Below are positions 1-11,108 of a stretch of DNA of 64,000 bases, piece after piece. The notes under the pieces were generated by a model. The model was not told the origin of the DNA. It saw nothing but the letters and a program-made list of their open reading frames with translations, and ran no database searches. The position numbers and the translations under genes were made by a program. The stretch's first letter is position 1, and every line of letters begins with the position of its first letter. This DNA is from Candidatus Caenarcanales bacterium (GTDB taxonomy: Bacteria; Cyanobacteriota; Vampirovibrionia; 2-02-FULL-35-15): contig JAGVKQ010000019.1 of the NCBI GenBank assembly GCA_020050435.1, positions 1-64,000 of the forward strand, written 5' to 3'.

Positions 1-1
1 A

Positions 2-2827
2 ACTGATATTTATTGGGCAAGAAGTAGAGTTCTTGAATACTTAAATAGTATTAGAGGAAAACTTCCAGAAGGAGTAAACCCAATAATAGGTCCAGATGCA
101 ACTGGACTTGGCTGGGTTTATCAGTATGTTCTTATAGATAAAAAACATAAGTACAGCCTTGCTGAACTTAGATCATTTCAAGATTGGCATCTTAGGTATT
201 GGCTTGCATCAGTTCCTGGTATTAGTGAAGTTGCAACTATAGGAGGATTTGAAAAACAATATCAGGTTGAATTAGACCCCATTAAATTAAGAGCTTATAA
301 AATATCAATCCAAAAAGTAATTGAAGCAATTAAAAATAGCAACAACGATATTGGAGCAAGAAGTATAGAGCTTGCTGGGCATGAGTTTTTAGTAAATGTT
401 TCTGGATATATTAAAAAAGTAGAAGATATTGAGAAGGTTGTACTTGGGACAAAACTTAATGGTGTCCCTATAAGAATAAGTGATATAGCTCATGTTCATC
501 TTGGTCCAAATATGAGACGTGGTGTTGCTGATTACAACGGGAGAGGTGAAGCAGTCGGTGGCATAGTTGTAATGCGACATGGAGAAAATGCATTAAATGT
601 TATAAAAAGAGTAAAAGAAAAAATAAAAGAAATTGAAAAAAGTCTCCCAGAAGGAGTTGAAATAGTACCAGTATATGATAGGTCAAACTTAATATTAAAA
701 GCAGTTGATACTTTAAAAGATACACTAATTCAACAATCAATAATCGTTGCTTTAGTTATCATTGTATTTTTAGCTCACTTTCCAAGTTCTTTTGTAGTAA
801 TTGTTACTTTACCTATAGCAGTTCTTATGGCTTTTATTCCTATGTATTTTATGGGAATTACAATAAATATTATGTCTCTTGGTGGGATTGTACTTGCTGT
901 GGGTGCAATGGTAGATTCTGGGATTTGCATGGTTGAAAATGCACATAAACATCTTGAAAGGTGGGAAGAAACAGGCAAAAAAGAACCAAGGAATCAAGTA
1001 ATTTTAAATGCAGCAAAAGAAGTTGGGGAGCCGTTATTTTTTGCACTTTTAATTATTACAGTTTCTTTTATTCCAATATTTGCACTGGAAGCACAAGAAG
1101 GAAGATTATTTAAACCTCTTGCATATACCAAAACATTTTCTATGTTCTTTGCTTCGCTTTTATCTATAACATTAATACCTGCCCTCATGACAATTTTTAT
1201 TCGTGGGAAAATAAAACCAGAACATGAGAACCCACTTAATAGGGTACTAATGAAAATCTATGACCCGATTATTCACTTGGTTTTAAAAGCACCAGTAAAA
1301 ACTATACTTATTGGTGTATTGTTATTTGTTTTAAGTCTGCCCATCTTTAAAATAGTTGGTTCAGAGTTTATGCCACCATTAAATGAAGGAAGTATTTTAT
1401 ATATGCCTACCTCACTTCCAGGCATTGGGATATCTGAAGCATCTAGGCTTCTTCAAATTCAAGATAAACTAATCATGAAAGTCCCTGAAGTAGAATCTGT
1501 TTTTGGCAAAGTAGGAAGAGCAGATACACCTACTGACCCTGCACCAATGGACATGTATGAAACTATTATTAATTTAAAGCCAAAAGAAAAGTGGAGACCT
1601 GGTGTAACTTGGGACAAAATAATTGAAGAACTTGATAACCTGGTGAAAATCCCAGGAATAGTAAATGCCTGGATAATGCCTATAAAAGCAAGGATTGATA
1701 TGTTAACAACTGGAGTTAAAACTCCTGTAGGAATTAAAATATTTGGACCAGATTTAAAGGTGATTGAACAAATTGGTGAAAAGATAGAACCTCTTGTAAG
1801 ACAAGTAAAAGGGACAAGAAGTGTTTTTGCTGAACGTACTGTTACTGGCTATTACTTGAACATAAACATTGATAGAGAAAAGATTGCAAGACATGGATTA
1901 ACAATTGAAGATGTTGAAACTGTTATTGAATCAGCCTTAGGTGGTGAAGAATTAACAACTACTGTAGAAGGAAAAGAAAGATATACGGTAAATGTTCGAT
2001 ACCTAAGAGAATTAAGAGATTCACCTCAAAAAATTGAAAACATTTATGTTGAGTCTCCACTTGGATATCAAATACCACTTTCTCAGCTTGCTGAAATTAA
2101 ACTTGACACTGGACCAATGTTAATTAGGGATGAAGACGGCTCTCCAGTAGGATTTGTTTATATTGATTTTACTGGTAGAGATGTAGGAAGTTATGTAGAA
2201 GATGCTAAGAAATTAATTGAAGAAAAATTAGAGTTACCTGCTGGTTACGGTCTTGAATGGACTGGGCAATATGAATTTTTACAAAGAGTTAAAAAAAGAT
2301 TATTTCTTATTGTTCCAATGGTTATCTTTGTGATTTTTCTTTTTCACTATGTTGTTTTTGATTCAGTAGCAAAATCCCTTATGGTCATGCTTTCTGTACC
2401 ATTTGCAATTATTGGAAGTTTAATTTTCTTGCTTATGTATAAGTTTCATTTAAGTGTGGCTGTGGGGGTAGGATTTATTGCTTTAATTGGTGTAGCTATT
2501 GAAACAGCTATTGTTATGGTTGTATTTTTAGATGAATCTTATGAAAGAAGATTAAAAGATGGACTGATGAAAACAATTCAAGATTTAAAAGATTCTGTTC
2601 ATGAAGGTGCTGTCCAAAGAGTAAGACCAAAACTTATGACAGTTGCAGTAGATATATTTGGATTTTTACCCATCATGTTTAGTACTGGTGAAGGTGCTGA
2701 TGTAATGCAAAGAATTGCAATACCACTTTTTGGAGGGATACTAAGTTCAACAGTACTTGTACTAGTTATAGTACCTGCAATTTATTTCTTGTGGAGGAAG
2801 CGTCAGATTGCATGGTTAACAAAATAA
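2..2827 (+). CDS. CusA/CzcA-family heavy-metal RND efflux pump, 5' end outside window
   Basis: Inner-membrane RND proton antiporter of the heavy-metal efflux family, expected to work with a periplasmic adaptor and an outer-membrane channel that are not in the window. The frame is open from base 2 with no stop, so the gene starts upstream; by alignment to the next gene about 100 residues are missing. Visible family signatures are GPDATGLGWVYQY, NMRRG, GAMVDSGICMVENAHKH (the Asp of the proton relay), IDMLTTGVKTP and GVAIETAIVM in the last helix bundle. Glu in the last motif, rather than the Leu-Asn of CzcA, points to the CusA (Cu/Ag) branch; the substrate is inferred. Its 3' end overlaps the start of a second copy by 16 bp. 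Confidence 0.93.
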   Translation, partial: TDIYWARSRVLEYLNSIRGKLPEGVNPIIGPDATGLGWVYQYVLIDKKHKYSLAELRSFQDWHLRYWLASVPGISEVATIGGFEKQYQVELDPIKLRAYKISIQKVIEAIKNSNNDIGARSIELAGHEFLVNVSGYIKKVEDIEKVVLGTKLNGVPIRISDIAHVHLGPNMRRGVADYNGRGEAVGGIVVMRHGENALNVIKRVKEKIKEIEKSLPEGVEIVPVYDRSNLILKAVDTLKDTLIQQSIIVALVIIVFLAHFPSSFVVIVTLPIAVLMAFIPMYFMGITINIMSLGGIVLAVGAMVDSGICMVENAHKHLERWEETGKKEPRNQVILNAAKEVGEPLFFALLIITVSFIPIFALEAQEGRLFKPLAYTKTFSMFFASLLSITLIPALMTIFIRGKIKPEHENPLNRVLMKIYDPIIHLVLKAPVKTILIGVLLFVLSLPIFKIVGSEFMPPLNEGSILYMPTSLPGIGISEASRLLQIQDKLIMKVPEVESVFGKVGRADTPTDPAPMDMYETIINLKPKEKWRPGVTWDKIIEELDNLVKIPGIVNAWIMPIKARIDMLTTGVKTPVGIKIFGPDLKVIEQIGEKIEPLVRQVKGTRSVFAERTVTGYYLNINIDREKIARHGLTIEDVETVIESALGGEELTTTVEGKERYTVNVRYLRELRDSPQKIENIYVESPLGYQIPLSQLAEIKLDTGPMLIRDEDGSPVGFVYIDFTGRDVGSYVEDAKKLIEEKLELPAGYGLEWTGQYEFLQRVKKRLFLIVPMVIFVIFLFHYVVFDSVAKSLMVMLSVPFAIIGSLIFLLMYKFHLSVAVGVGFIALIGVAIETAIVMVVFLDESYERRLKDGLMKTIQDLKDSVHEGAVQRVRPKLMTVAVDIFGFLPIMFSTGEGADVMQRIAIPLFGGILSSTVLVLVIVPAIYFLWRKRQIAWLTK

Positions 2828-5800
2828 TTGATTACTGCAGCAGAAATGTTTTTATAGTTTTTACATTTACTATATTCCTTTTTTTTGGTTCAGTAGTTGC
2901 AATAAAAAATACTCCTGTAGATGCTTTACCTGATTTATCAGATGTGCAAGTAATAGTTTTTACTGAATGGAAGGGTAGAAATCCCAGGATTATTGAAGAT
3001 CAAATTACCTACCCCATAACTATAAAACTTCTTTCGGCTCCTAAAGTTCGAGATGTTAGAGCACAGTCTTTTTATGGTTTTTCTTTTGTTTATGTAATTT
3101 TTGAAGAAGGCACTGATATTTATTGGGCAAGAAGTAGAGTTCTTGAATACTTAAATAGTATCAGAGGAAAACTTCCAGAAGGAGTAAATCCTGCTATAGG
3201 TCCAGATGCAACTGGTCTTGGCTGGGTTTATCAGTATGTTCTTATAGATAAAAAACATAAATATGATTTATCTGAACTTAGATAATTTCAAGATTGGCAT
3301 CTTAGATATTGGCTTGCTTCAGTTCCTGGTGTAGCTGAGGTTGCAAGTATAGGTGGCTTTGAAAAGCAATACCAAGTAGAGGTAGACCCAAATAAACTAA
3401 GAGCTTACAAGATATCACTTCCTACAGTTATTGATGCAATTAGAAAAAGCAACAATGATATAGGAGCAAGAAGTATAGAAATTGCAGGACATGAGTATTT
3501 AGTTAATGTCTCTGGTTATATAAAAGGATTAAACGATATAAAAAAAATAGTTGTGAGCACTAAGCTAAATGGTGTTCCAATTCGAATAAATGATATTGCA
3601 AATGTACATCTTGGTCCTAATATGAGACGTGGTATAGCTGAATATAACGGAAAAGGTGAAGTGGTCGGTGGCATTGTAGTGATGCGTTTTGGTGAAAATG
3701 CATTAGGGGTGATTGATGATGTAAAAAAGAAATTAAAAGAAGTAGAAAAGAGTTTACCTGAAGGTGTTGAGATTGTGCCTGTTTATGACCGCTCTAACTT
3801 AATTTTAAGATCTATAAATAATTTAAAGGAGACATTAATTGAAGAGTTTATTGCTTCAGCATTGATAGTAATTTTATTTCTTTTTCACTTTCGTAGTGCT
3901 TTTATAGGAATTTTAACTCTGCCACTTGCAATGATAGCAACATTTATTCCTATGTATTTTTTAGGTGTTAATGCAAACATAATGTCACTTGCTGGGATCG
4001 GGATTGCTATTGGTGATATGGTGGATTCAGCAATTGTAATGGTTGAAAATGCTCACAAACATTTAGAAAAATGGGAAATGGAAGGAAAGAAGATTCCAAG
4101 AATAGAAGTAATAATAAACTCTGCTAAAGAAGTAGGACCAACACTATTTTCTGCCTTACTTATAATTGCAGTGTCATTCTTGCCGATTTTTGCCCTTGAA
4201 GCTCAAGAGGGAAAATTGTTTAAACCCCTTGCTATTACAAAAACACTAGCTATGTTTTTTGCTTCATTCCTTGCAATAACAGTTACACCAGCACTTATGG
4301 TCATATTTATAAAAGGTAAAATTGTAAAAGAAAAAGATAATCCTGTGAATAAGTTTCTGCTTGTAACTTATGAACCTATAGTAAGATTCGTTATTAAAAA
4401 TCCCTATAAAATGATAATTATCTCTTTTTTATTTTTTGTTTTCTCCTTACCAATAGCTACAAAAATTGGAACTGAGTTTATGCCACCTCTAAATGAAGGG
4501 ACACTTCTATATATGCCAACAACATTACCAGGCATAGGAGTTTCTGAAGCTACAAGAATAACTCATATTCAGGATAAATTAATAATGAAAGTCCCCGAAG
4601 TAGAATCAGTGTTCGGAAAAATAGGAAGAGCAGATACATCTACAGATCCTGCTCCGCTTGAAATGTGGGAAACAATTGTAAACTTGAAACCAAAGGAAAA
4701 ATGGAGACCAGGGATTACCTGGGAAAAAATTGTTGAGGAATTAAATAATGCAGTTCAAATACCAGGCATAGTAAATGCATGGATTATGCCAATTAAAACA
4801 AGAATAGATATGTTAACAACAGGAGTTAAAACACCTCTTGGAATAAAAATATATGGACCTGATTTAAAAACAATTGAACAAATTGGACAACATATTGAGA
4901 TGCTCATGAAAAAAATACAAGGGACAAGAAGTGCTTACTCTGAACGGACAGGTTCTGGTTACTATATTGAAATTGATATTAATAGAGAACTTATTGCAAG
5001 ACATGGGTTAACTATTAAAGATGTTGAGCTTCATGTTCAATCAGCATTGGGCGGTGAAGAAATAACTACAACTATTGAAGGGAAAGAAAGATATACGGTA
5101 AATGTAAGATATCCTAGGGAGGTCAGGGACTCGCCAGAAAAAATCAAGAGTGTCTACTTAATATCTTCAAATGGCTATCAAATACCGCTGTCACAAGTAG
5201 CTAATGTAAGATTAGTAAAAGGTCCTTCACAGATTAGAGATGAAAATGGTTCTCTTGTAGGCTATGTATATGTTGATATTAAAGGGATTGACATTGGCAC
5301 ATACGTAAAAAACGCAAAAAAACTTTTAGATACTGAACTTAAGTTACCTATTGGTTATACAATTGAATTTGCTGGTCAATATGAATACATTCAAAGAATG
5401 TATAAAAAGTTAACCCTTTTAATTCCACTGACTGTGTTTATTATTTTTCTTTTTTGTTATTTCAATTTTAATTCTGTTGCTAAAACACTTATGGTTATGC
5501 TTTATATACCATTTGCCGTAACTGGTGGGGTCTGGTATTTGTTTTTAAATGGGTTTAACTTTAGTATGGCTGTAGCTGTTGGTTTTATTGCACTTGCTGG
5601 TATGTCTATTGAAACTGCTATGGTAATGATTGTTTTTCTTGATGAAGCTATTGAAAGATTTAAAAAAGAAGGAAGACTAAACACGATAAATGATTTAAAA
5701 GAAGCAGTTATTGAAGGTGCTGTAAGGAGACTTAGACCAAAACTTATGACTATTGCAACAGATGTTGCAGCATTTCTACCAATTATGTTTAGTGCTGGTA

Positions 5801-5934
5801 CAGGAGCTGATGTAATGCAAAGAATGGCAGCTCCTCTAATTGGTGGAACTGTAACGTCCACAATAGTAGTTTTAGGAATACTACCTGCAGTTTACTACTT
5901 ATGGAGGATAAAGGAACTTAAGCTAACAACGTAG
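2812..5934 (+). pseudogene. Second CusA-family pump, interrupted by one in-frame TAA at 3283-3285
   Basis: Tandem paralogue of the preceding pump, about 1040 codons, close to the usual CusA length. ATG 2812 is chosen because MVNKIIDYCSRN then aligns with normal CusA N-termini; GTG 2791 is possible. After 157 codons the frame meets TAA where copy 1 has TCA (Ser), in the context GAACTTAGATAATTTC. The frame then stays open to 5934 and keeps GDMVDSAIVMVENAHKH, IDMLTTGVKTP and GMSIETAMVM. One C-to-A change explains the break. It could be a recent nonsense mutation, a sequencing error or a read-through site. The long intact remainder argues for a recent event. Confidence 0.85.
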
Positions 5935-5947
5935 ACTAAATAGCTAT

Positions 5948-8683
5948 ATGGATAACATTATATTAAAAGAAAAATTTGATTTAGTTAGCAAAAAATTATG
6001 GTGGGGTTTTGATACCAATGATTTATGTTTGGAACTAAAAACAGATATTCAAAATGGACTTACTTCACAGGAAGCAAAAGGCAGGCTAGAAAAATATGGC
6101 TTCAATCAACTACCAGAGCAGAAACGAGTATCTCCATTTAAAATATTTCTTAGGCAATTTTCAAGTTTTATTATCTGGGTGCTTATTGTAGCTGCAATTA
6201 TTGCACTGGCTATTGGTGAATTAGTTGATGCATCTGCAATTGGATTTATAATTCTTCTAAATGCCATTTTAGGCTTTGTTCAGGAATATCAGGCAGAAAA
6301 GTCTGTAATTGCCCTGCGGAAATTATCTACTCCAATCTCAAAAGTTATTCGTGATGGTGAGTTACAGCAAATACCATCAAATAAAGTAGTGCCAGGTGAT
6401 GTTATTTTACTGGAAGCAGGAGATAATGTCCCTGCAGATGGAAGATTAGTGCAATCCATTCAACTGGCTACACAAGAGGCTATACTTACCGGAGAATCAT
6501 TACCTGTTACAAAAAACATTAAAACACTAGATAAAAAAGAGCTTTCATTGGGCGATAGAAAAAACTTTGTTTTCCAAGGAACGATCACGGTAACTGGCAA
6601 AGGGTATTTTATTGTAACTGAAACAGGAAGTTCTACTGAGCTTGGAAAAATTGCATCTCTATTACAAGCAGGAACTGAAGAAAAAACTCCTTTACAAAAA
6701 AATCTTGAAAAACTAGGTCACAAGTTAGTTCTAATGTGTTTGTTAATTGTAATAGCTGTATTTTTACTTGGTCTTACAAGAGGCTATACATTTATCAGTA
6801 TATTACTTATAGCTTTAAGTCTTGCAGTAGCAGCTATTCCAGAGGGATTGCCTGCTGTAGTAACAATAGCCCTTTCAATAGGTGTACAAAGAATGGTCAA
6901 GCGTAATGTTCTTGTACGCAGATTGCCTTCCATTGAAACACTTGGATGTGCTTCAGTAATCTGCACAGATAAAACAGGGACACTTACAAAAAATGAAATG
7001 ACTGTATCAAAAATCTGGATAAATGAAAAGTTTATAAATGTTACAGGAGTTGGATATATACCAAAAGGTCAGTTTGAATTTGATAACAAAGTATTAGTTC
7101 CAAAAGATATTCCTGAACTTATGCTTGCTCTAAGAATTAGCATACTTTGTAATAATGCAAATCTGCAAAGAACTGGGGATCTGTGGCAGGTTGTTGGAGA
7201 TCCTACTGAAGGATCATTATTAGTTGCAGCAGCTAAAGCAGAGTTAAAAAAAGAATTGCTTGAACAAGAAAATCCTATTTTACAGGAATTCCTTTTTACA
7301 TCAGAGCGAAAAAGAATGAGCATGCTTAGAAAAGTAAACAATGAAAATATACTTTTTGTAAAAGGGGCTCCTGATGTTATTTTAAGCCTTTCAGAAAACA
7401 TGCTGGTAGATGGAAATAAGGTTTCTTTAAATGAAGATATTAAAAGAAGAATTACAGAAGCCAATAAAACACTTGCTTCACGATCTTTAAGAGTATTAGC
7501 TGTTGCTTTTAGAGAAGTATCAAATAATGAAATAACAGATGAAACTTTTGAGGAAAAACTAACTTTTGTAGGGTTGCTAGGAATGATGGACCCACCGAGA
7601 TCAGAAGTGAAAGAAGCAATTGAAAAATGTAAAAAAGCAGGAATTAAAACAGTAATGATTACTGGGGATCACAAAGAAACTGCTATTGCAGTTGCAAATG
7701 CAATTGGCTTAATGGAAAAAGATTCAATCTCATTAAATGGAGCAGAGCTCGACAAAATGAGTGATAATGATTTAAAAAATATTGTTCGTAAAGTAAGTGT
7801 TTATTCTCGTGTATCTGCTGAACATAAATTAAAAATTGTTAAAGCATGGAAAGAATTAGGTGAAGTCGTTGCAATGACAGGTGATGGAGTAAATGATGCC
7901 CCAGCATTAAAAAAAGCAGATATTGGAGTAGCCATGGGCATTACAGGAACTGATGTTACAAAACAAGCCTCAGACATAATAATTACAGATGATAACTTTG
8001 CTTCAATTGTAAATGCTGTAGAAGAAGGACGTGGAATCTATGACAATATTATAAAGTTTATAAATTATTTGCTTTCTTCTAATTTTGCTGAACTAATTGT
8101 AATTTTTGCTGCAATGGCAATAGGATTTAGTGATTCACAAGGACATCCTTTTCTATCACTTACTGCTGTACAGTTATTGTGGATGAATCTTGTAACTGAT
8201 GGTTTTCCGGCTATTGCACTAGCAATGGACCCATTAGATCCAACTGCTATGAATAAATCGCCAAGAAAATCCTCTGAGCCTATTTTATCTTTTCAATTTG
8301 CTATTCGATTAATCATTGTTAGTTTAATAATAGCTATTGGAACAATAATAGCTTGCCACTCCAGGCTTTTTCAAAATGTAGCCATGGCTCATACTATGGC
8401 TTTTACCACTATGATTATGCTTGAGTTTGTAAGGGTTCAAATTATTCGTTCTCAATATAAAATAGGCATATTCTCAAATCCTTGGCTTGTAGCATCGCTA
8501 GGTACTTCTTTTCTTCTTCAGCTTGCAGTCATTTACTTACCACCGCTACAAAAGATTTTTAAAACAGTTTCTTTAGGAATTACTGAATGGGGTGTAATCC
8601 TTTTAATAGTTATTAGCGTTTTCATTATTAGCAGTCTGTTTAACAAACTTTTTAAGAAAAGCGAGCACTATGCAAGAAAATAA
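5948..8683 (+). CDS. P-type (P2A) Ca2+-transporting ATPase
   Basis: A 911-residue cation-pumping P-type ATPase of the inner membrane, normal length for bacterial SERCA-like enzymes. It has the actuator TGES near residues 181-184, phosphorylated Asp in CTDKTGTLT near 341, the TGDH hinge and GDGVNDAPAL. The helix-4 motif AAIPEGLPAVVT, helix 5 SSNFAE and helix 6 NLVTDGFPA carry the Glu, Asn/Glu and Asp ligands known for Ca2+ sites in SERCA, so Ca2+ (or Mn2+) is the likely substrate. It lies 13 bp after the broken pump and overlaps the next gene by 14 bp, so they probably share an operon. The start is ATG 5948; no strong SD is seen. Confidence 0.93.
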   Translation: MDNIILKEKFDLVSKKLWWGFDTNDLCLELKTDIQNGLTSQEAKGRLEKYGFNQLPEQKRVSPFKIFLRQFSSFIIWVLIVAAIIALAIGELVDASAIGFIILLNAILGFVQEYQAEKSVIALRKLSTPISKVIRDGELQQIPSNKVVPGDVILLEAGDNVPADGRLVQSIQLATQEAILTGESLPVTKNIKTLDKKELSLGDRKNFVFQGTITVTGKGYFIVTETGSSTELGKIASLLQAGTEEKTPLQKNLEKLGHKLVLMCLLIVIAVFLLGLTRGYTFISILLIALSLAVAAIPEGLPAVVTIALSIGVQRMVKRNVLVRRLPSIETLGCASVICTDKTGTLTKNEMTVSKIWINEKFINVTGVGYIPKGQFEFDNKVLVPKDIPELMLALRISILCNNANLQRTGDLWQVVGDPTEGSLLVAAAKAELKKELLEQENPILQEFLFTSERKRMSMLRKVNNENILFVKGAPDVILSLSENMLVDGNKVSLNEDIKRRITEANKTLASRSLRVLAVAFREVSNNEITDETFEEKLTFVGLLGMMDPPRSEVKEAIEKCKKAGIKTVMITGDHKETAIAVANAIGLMEKDSISLNGAELDKMSDNDLKNIVRKVSVYSRVSAEHKLKIVKAWKELGEVVAMTGDGVNDAPALKKADIGVAMGITGTDVTKQASDIIITDDNFASIVNAVEEGRGIYDNIIKFINYLLSSNFAELIVIFAAMAIGFSDSQGHPFLSLTAVQLLWMNLVTDGFPAIALAMDPLDPTAMNKSPRKSSEPILSFQFAIRLIIVSLIIAIGTIIACHSRLFQNVAMAHTMAFTTMIMLEFVRVQIIRSQYKIGIFSNPWLVASLGTSFLLQLAVIYLPPLQKIFKTVSLGITEWGVILLIVISVFIISSLFNKLFKKSEHYARK

Positions 8684-9725
8684 ACATTTAAGTTGTCACA
8701 TTAAACAAAAGCATTGGTATCAAGAAAACTTGTTTTTAATTTTTTGTTTTATGTTTTTCATCTATGTAACTAACCTTATACTTGTTAGTTTGGAAATTAA
8801 CATACTTAAAAAATTAATCGATTCCTTTTTTGCATACCTGAATTTGATTTGGCTTTCAATTATTGCTGGACTTATCCTTGGTGGAGTAATTGATCATTTT
8901 GTCCCCAAAGAGTATATTTCAAAGTTTTTAGCAGGGAAAGATAAAAAATCTATTATCTATGCTGCAGGCTTAGGTTTATTAATGTCTGGTTGTTCACATG
9001 GTATCCTTGCAATTTCAATGGAGCTTTATAAAAAGGGTGCTTCAGTGCCTGCAATAATTACTTTTTTACTAGCCTCCCCATGGGCTAACATGACAGTTAC
9101 TATTTTATTAATAGGACTATTTTCAACAAAAGCCTTATATATCATATCTTCTTCAGTAATAATTGCAATTATTACTGGATTTATTTATCAGTTTTTAGAT
9201 AGCAAAAATCTTATAGAACGCAATAAATATACAACTGAAATTAATGAAGACTTTTCCATACGTGAAAATCTAAGCCTACGACTTGAAAATTACTCTTTCT
9301 CATTTCATAACATATTAAATGATATTAAAAAGGTTTTTCTTGCTTCATGGGAATTAGCAAAGATGGTTTTATGGTGGATACTTCTGGGTATGTTTCTAGC
9401 TTCTATTATTAGTGCATATGTTCCACATGATTTTTTTATGAAGTATTTGGGACCTACATTATTAGGGCTATTTATTACTCTAGCATTTGCTGCTGCAATT
9501 GAAATATGTTCAGAGGGATCAGCCCCTCTTTCATTTGAAATATTTAAACAAACTGGTGCTTTTGGAAATGCATTTGTATTTTTAAATGCTGGAGTAGCTA
9601 CTGACTATACCGAAATAGGACTTATATGGTCTAACATTGGGAAAAGAGCTGCTCTTTGGCTTCCAATCATTGCTGTACCTCAAGTGCTTTTATTGGGGTA
9701 TTTGTTTAATCGGTTTATAAAATGA
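8670..9725 (+). CDS. YraQ/ArsP_1-family (DUF318) permease
   Basis: A 351-residue multi-spanning permease of the YraQ/ArsP_1 family. Two homologous hydrophobic halves are visible (about residues 20-165 and 225-350), separated by a polar loop. Diagnostic stretches are GLLMSGCSHG with LLASPWANM in the first half, and EICSEGSAPLS, GVATDYTEIGLIWSNIGKR and LWLPI in the second. Relatives export organoarsenicals or act in redox-linked efflux; the substrate here is unknown. The ATG lies inside the 3' end of the Ca2+-ATPase gene (14 bp overlap), which suggests translational coupling. Its place after metal and cation pumps supports a transport role. Confidence 0.85.
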   Translation: MQENKHLSCHIKQKHWYQENLFLIFCFMFFIYVTNLILVSLEINILKKLIDSFFAYLNLIWLSIIAGLILGGVIDHFVPKEYISKFLAGKDKKSIIYAAGLGLLMSGCSHGILAISMELYKKGASVPAIITFLLASPWANMTVTILLIGLFSTKALYIISSSVIIAIITGFIYQFLDSKNLIERNKYTTEINEDFSIRENLSLRLENYSFSFHNILNDIKKVFLASWELAKMVLWWILLGMFLASIISAYVPHDFFMKYLGPTLLGLFITLAFAAAIEICSEGSAPLSFEIFKQTGAFGNAFVFLNAGVATDYTEIGLIWSNIGKRAALWLPIIAVPQVLLLGYLFNRFIK

Positions 9726-9749
9726 GATAAAAGAAGGAGCTAAATTAAT

Positions 9750-11108
9750 ATGAAACTAACATTCTTAGGTGCAACAAAAACAGTAACGGGTTCTAAATAT
9801 TTACTAACCATAGAAGGATTAAATGTGCTTATTGACTGTGGATTATTTCAAGGTTTAAAAGAATTAAGGCTTAGAAATTGGGATAAGTTTCCAATTTCAC
9901 CAAAGACAATAAATGCAGTTATACTTACTCATGCTCATATTGACCATTCCGGTTATTTGCCTGTACTTGTCAGAAATGGTTTTAAGGGAAGTATCTATTG
10001 CACACCAGCAACTTTTGATTTGTGCAAGATACTTTTACCCGATAGTGCAAAACTTCAGGAAGAAGAAGCCAGATATGCTAATAAAAAAGGCTATTCAAAG
10101 CATAAGCCTGCTCTACCTTTAATGTCTTCAGAGGATGTGGATAAAACACTTAAATTATTTAAGCCAATTGATTTTGGAACTAGTTTTAGTTTTGAAAATA
10201 AGTTAACTGCTAAGTTTATTCCTAATGGGCATATATTAGGCTCAGCATTTGTTGAAATAAAGAATGAACACACTTCTATTCTATTTAGTGGTGACTTAGG
10301 AAGACCTAATGACCTTATAATGCAATCACCAAAAGAGATATCAGCAGCAGATTATTTAATCTTAGAATCAACTTATGGTGATAGAAACCATGATCAAACT
10401 GATCCATTAATTCAACTAGAAGAAATTATTAATAAAACTACAAATAGAAAAGGTGTGATTATTATTCCAGCCTTTTCTGTCGGAAGAACACAAAGTATTT
10501 TGTACTCAATCTGTCGACTAAAGAAATTAAAAAAAATAAAAGATATCCCAGTTTTTCTAAATAGCCCCATGTCTATCAATGCAATGCATGTTTATTGTAA
10601 CCATAAGGAAAACCATAAACTTAGTCCTGATGAATGTAAAAGTATGTGTGAAGTTGCAACTTATGTAAATAGCATAGAAGATTCAATAGCTCTTAATTTA
10701 AAACATGGTCCTATGATAATAGTTTCAGCAAGTGGAATGGCAACAGGAGGAAGAGTTTTACATCATATAAAACAGTTTGGACCAGATTCAAAAAATACAA
10801 TACTATTTGTAGGATTCCAGGCACCTGGGACAAGAGGAGATTCATTAGTTCATGGTGCAAAGAGTATAAAAATGTACGGTGAATATGTACAAGTCAATGC
10901 TGAAGTTGTATGTTTGGATAGTTATTCTTCACATGCTGATCAATCTGAAATACTAGAGTGGCTAAAAAACTTTAAAAAGCCACCCAAACTTACTTTTATT
11001 ACACATGGAGAATTACACTCAGCAATAGCATTACAAGAAGAAATTAAAAAACATTTTAAATGGGATTCACATATCCCACATTATTTGGAAGCAAAGGAGT
11101 TGTTATGA
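9750..11108 (+). CDS. beta-CASP metallo-beta-lactamase-fold RNA nuclease
   Basis: A 452-residue MBL-fold hydrolase with a beta-CASP insert, the YSH1/CPSF-like group that processes RNA. Zn-binding motif THAHIDHSG lies near residues 54-62, GDLGRP near 185, the beta-CASP signature SASGMATGG near 325, and the terminal His motif SSHADQSE followed by THGE near the end. The start ATG 9750 has an SD AAGGAG about 10 bp upstream. The stop overlaps the next start in an ATGA arrangement. Why an RNA nuclease sits at the end of a transport operon is unclear. The family assignment is firm; the substrate is not. Confidence 0.92.
   Translation: MKLTFLGATKTVTGSKYLLTIEGLNVLIDCGLFQGLKELRLRNWDKFPISPKTINAVILTHAHIDHSGYLPVLVRNGFKGSIYCTPATFDLCKILLPDSAKLQEEEARYANKKGYSKHKPALPLMSSEDVDKTLKLFKPIDFGTSFSFENKLTAKFIPNGHILGSAFVEIKNEHTSILFSGDLGRPNDLIMQSPKEISAADYLILESTYGDRNHDQTDPLIQLEEIINKTTNRKGVIIIPAFSVGRTQSILYSICRLKKLKKIKDIPVFLNSPMSINAMHVYCNHKENHKLSPDECKSMCEVATYVNSIEDSIALNLKHGPMIIVSASGMATGGRVLHHIKQFGPDSKNTILFVGFQAPGTRGDSLVHGAKSIKMYGEYVQVNAEVVCLDSYSSHADQSEILEWLKNFKKPPKLTFITHGELHSAIALQEEIKKHFKWDSHIPHYLEAKELL

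Noticed and set aside
3285-3553. Two separate genes instead of one broken CusA gene
   Set aside because: The frame before and after the TAA is continuous and aligns to copy 1 without a gap; the N-terminal piece alone would lack most of the porter domain.
5502-5861. 119-residue minus-strand ORF inside the second CusA gene
   Set aside because: Antisense shadow of the conserved plus-strand frame; no start signal or family.
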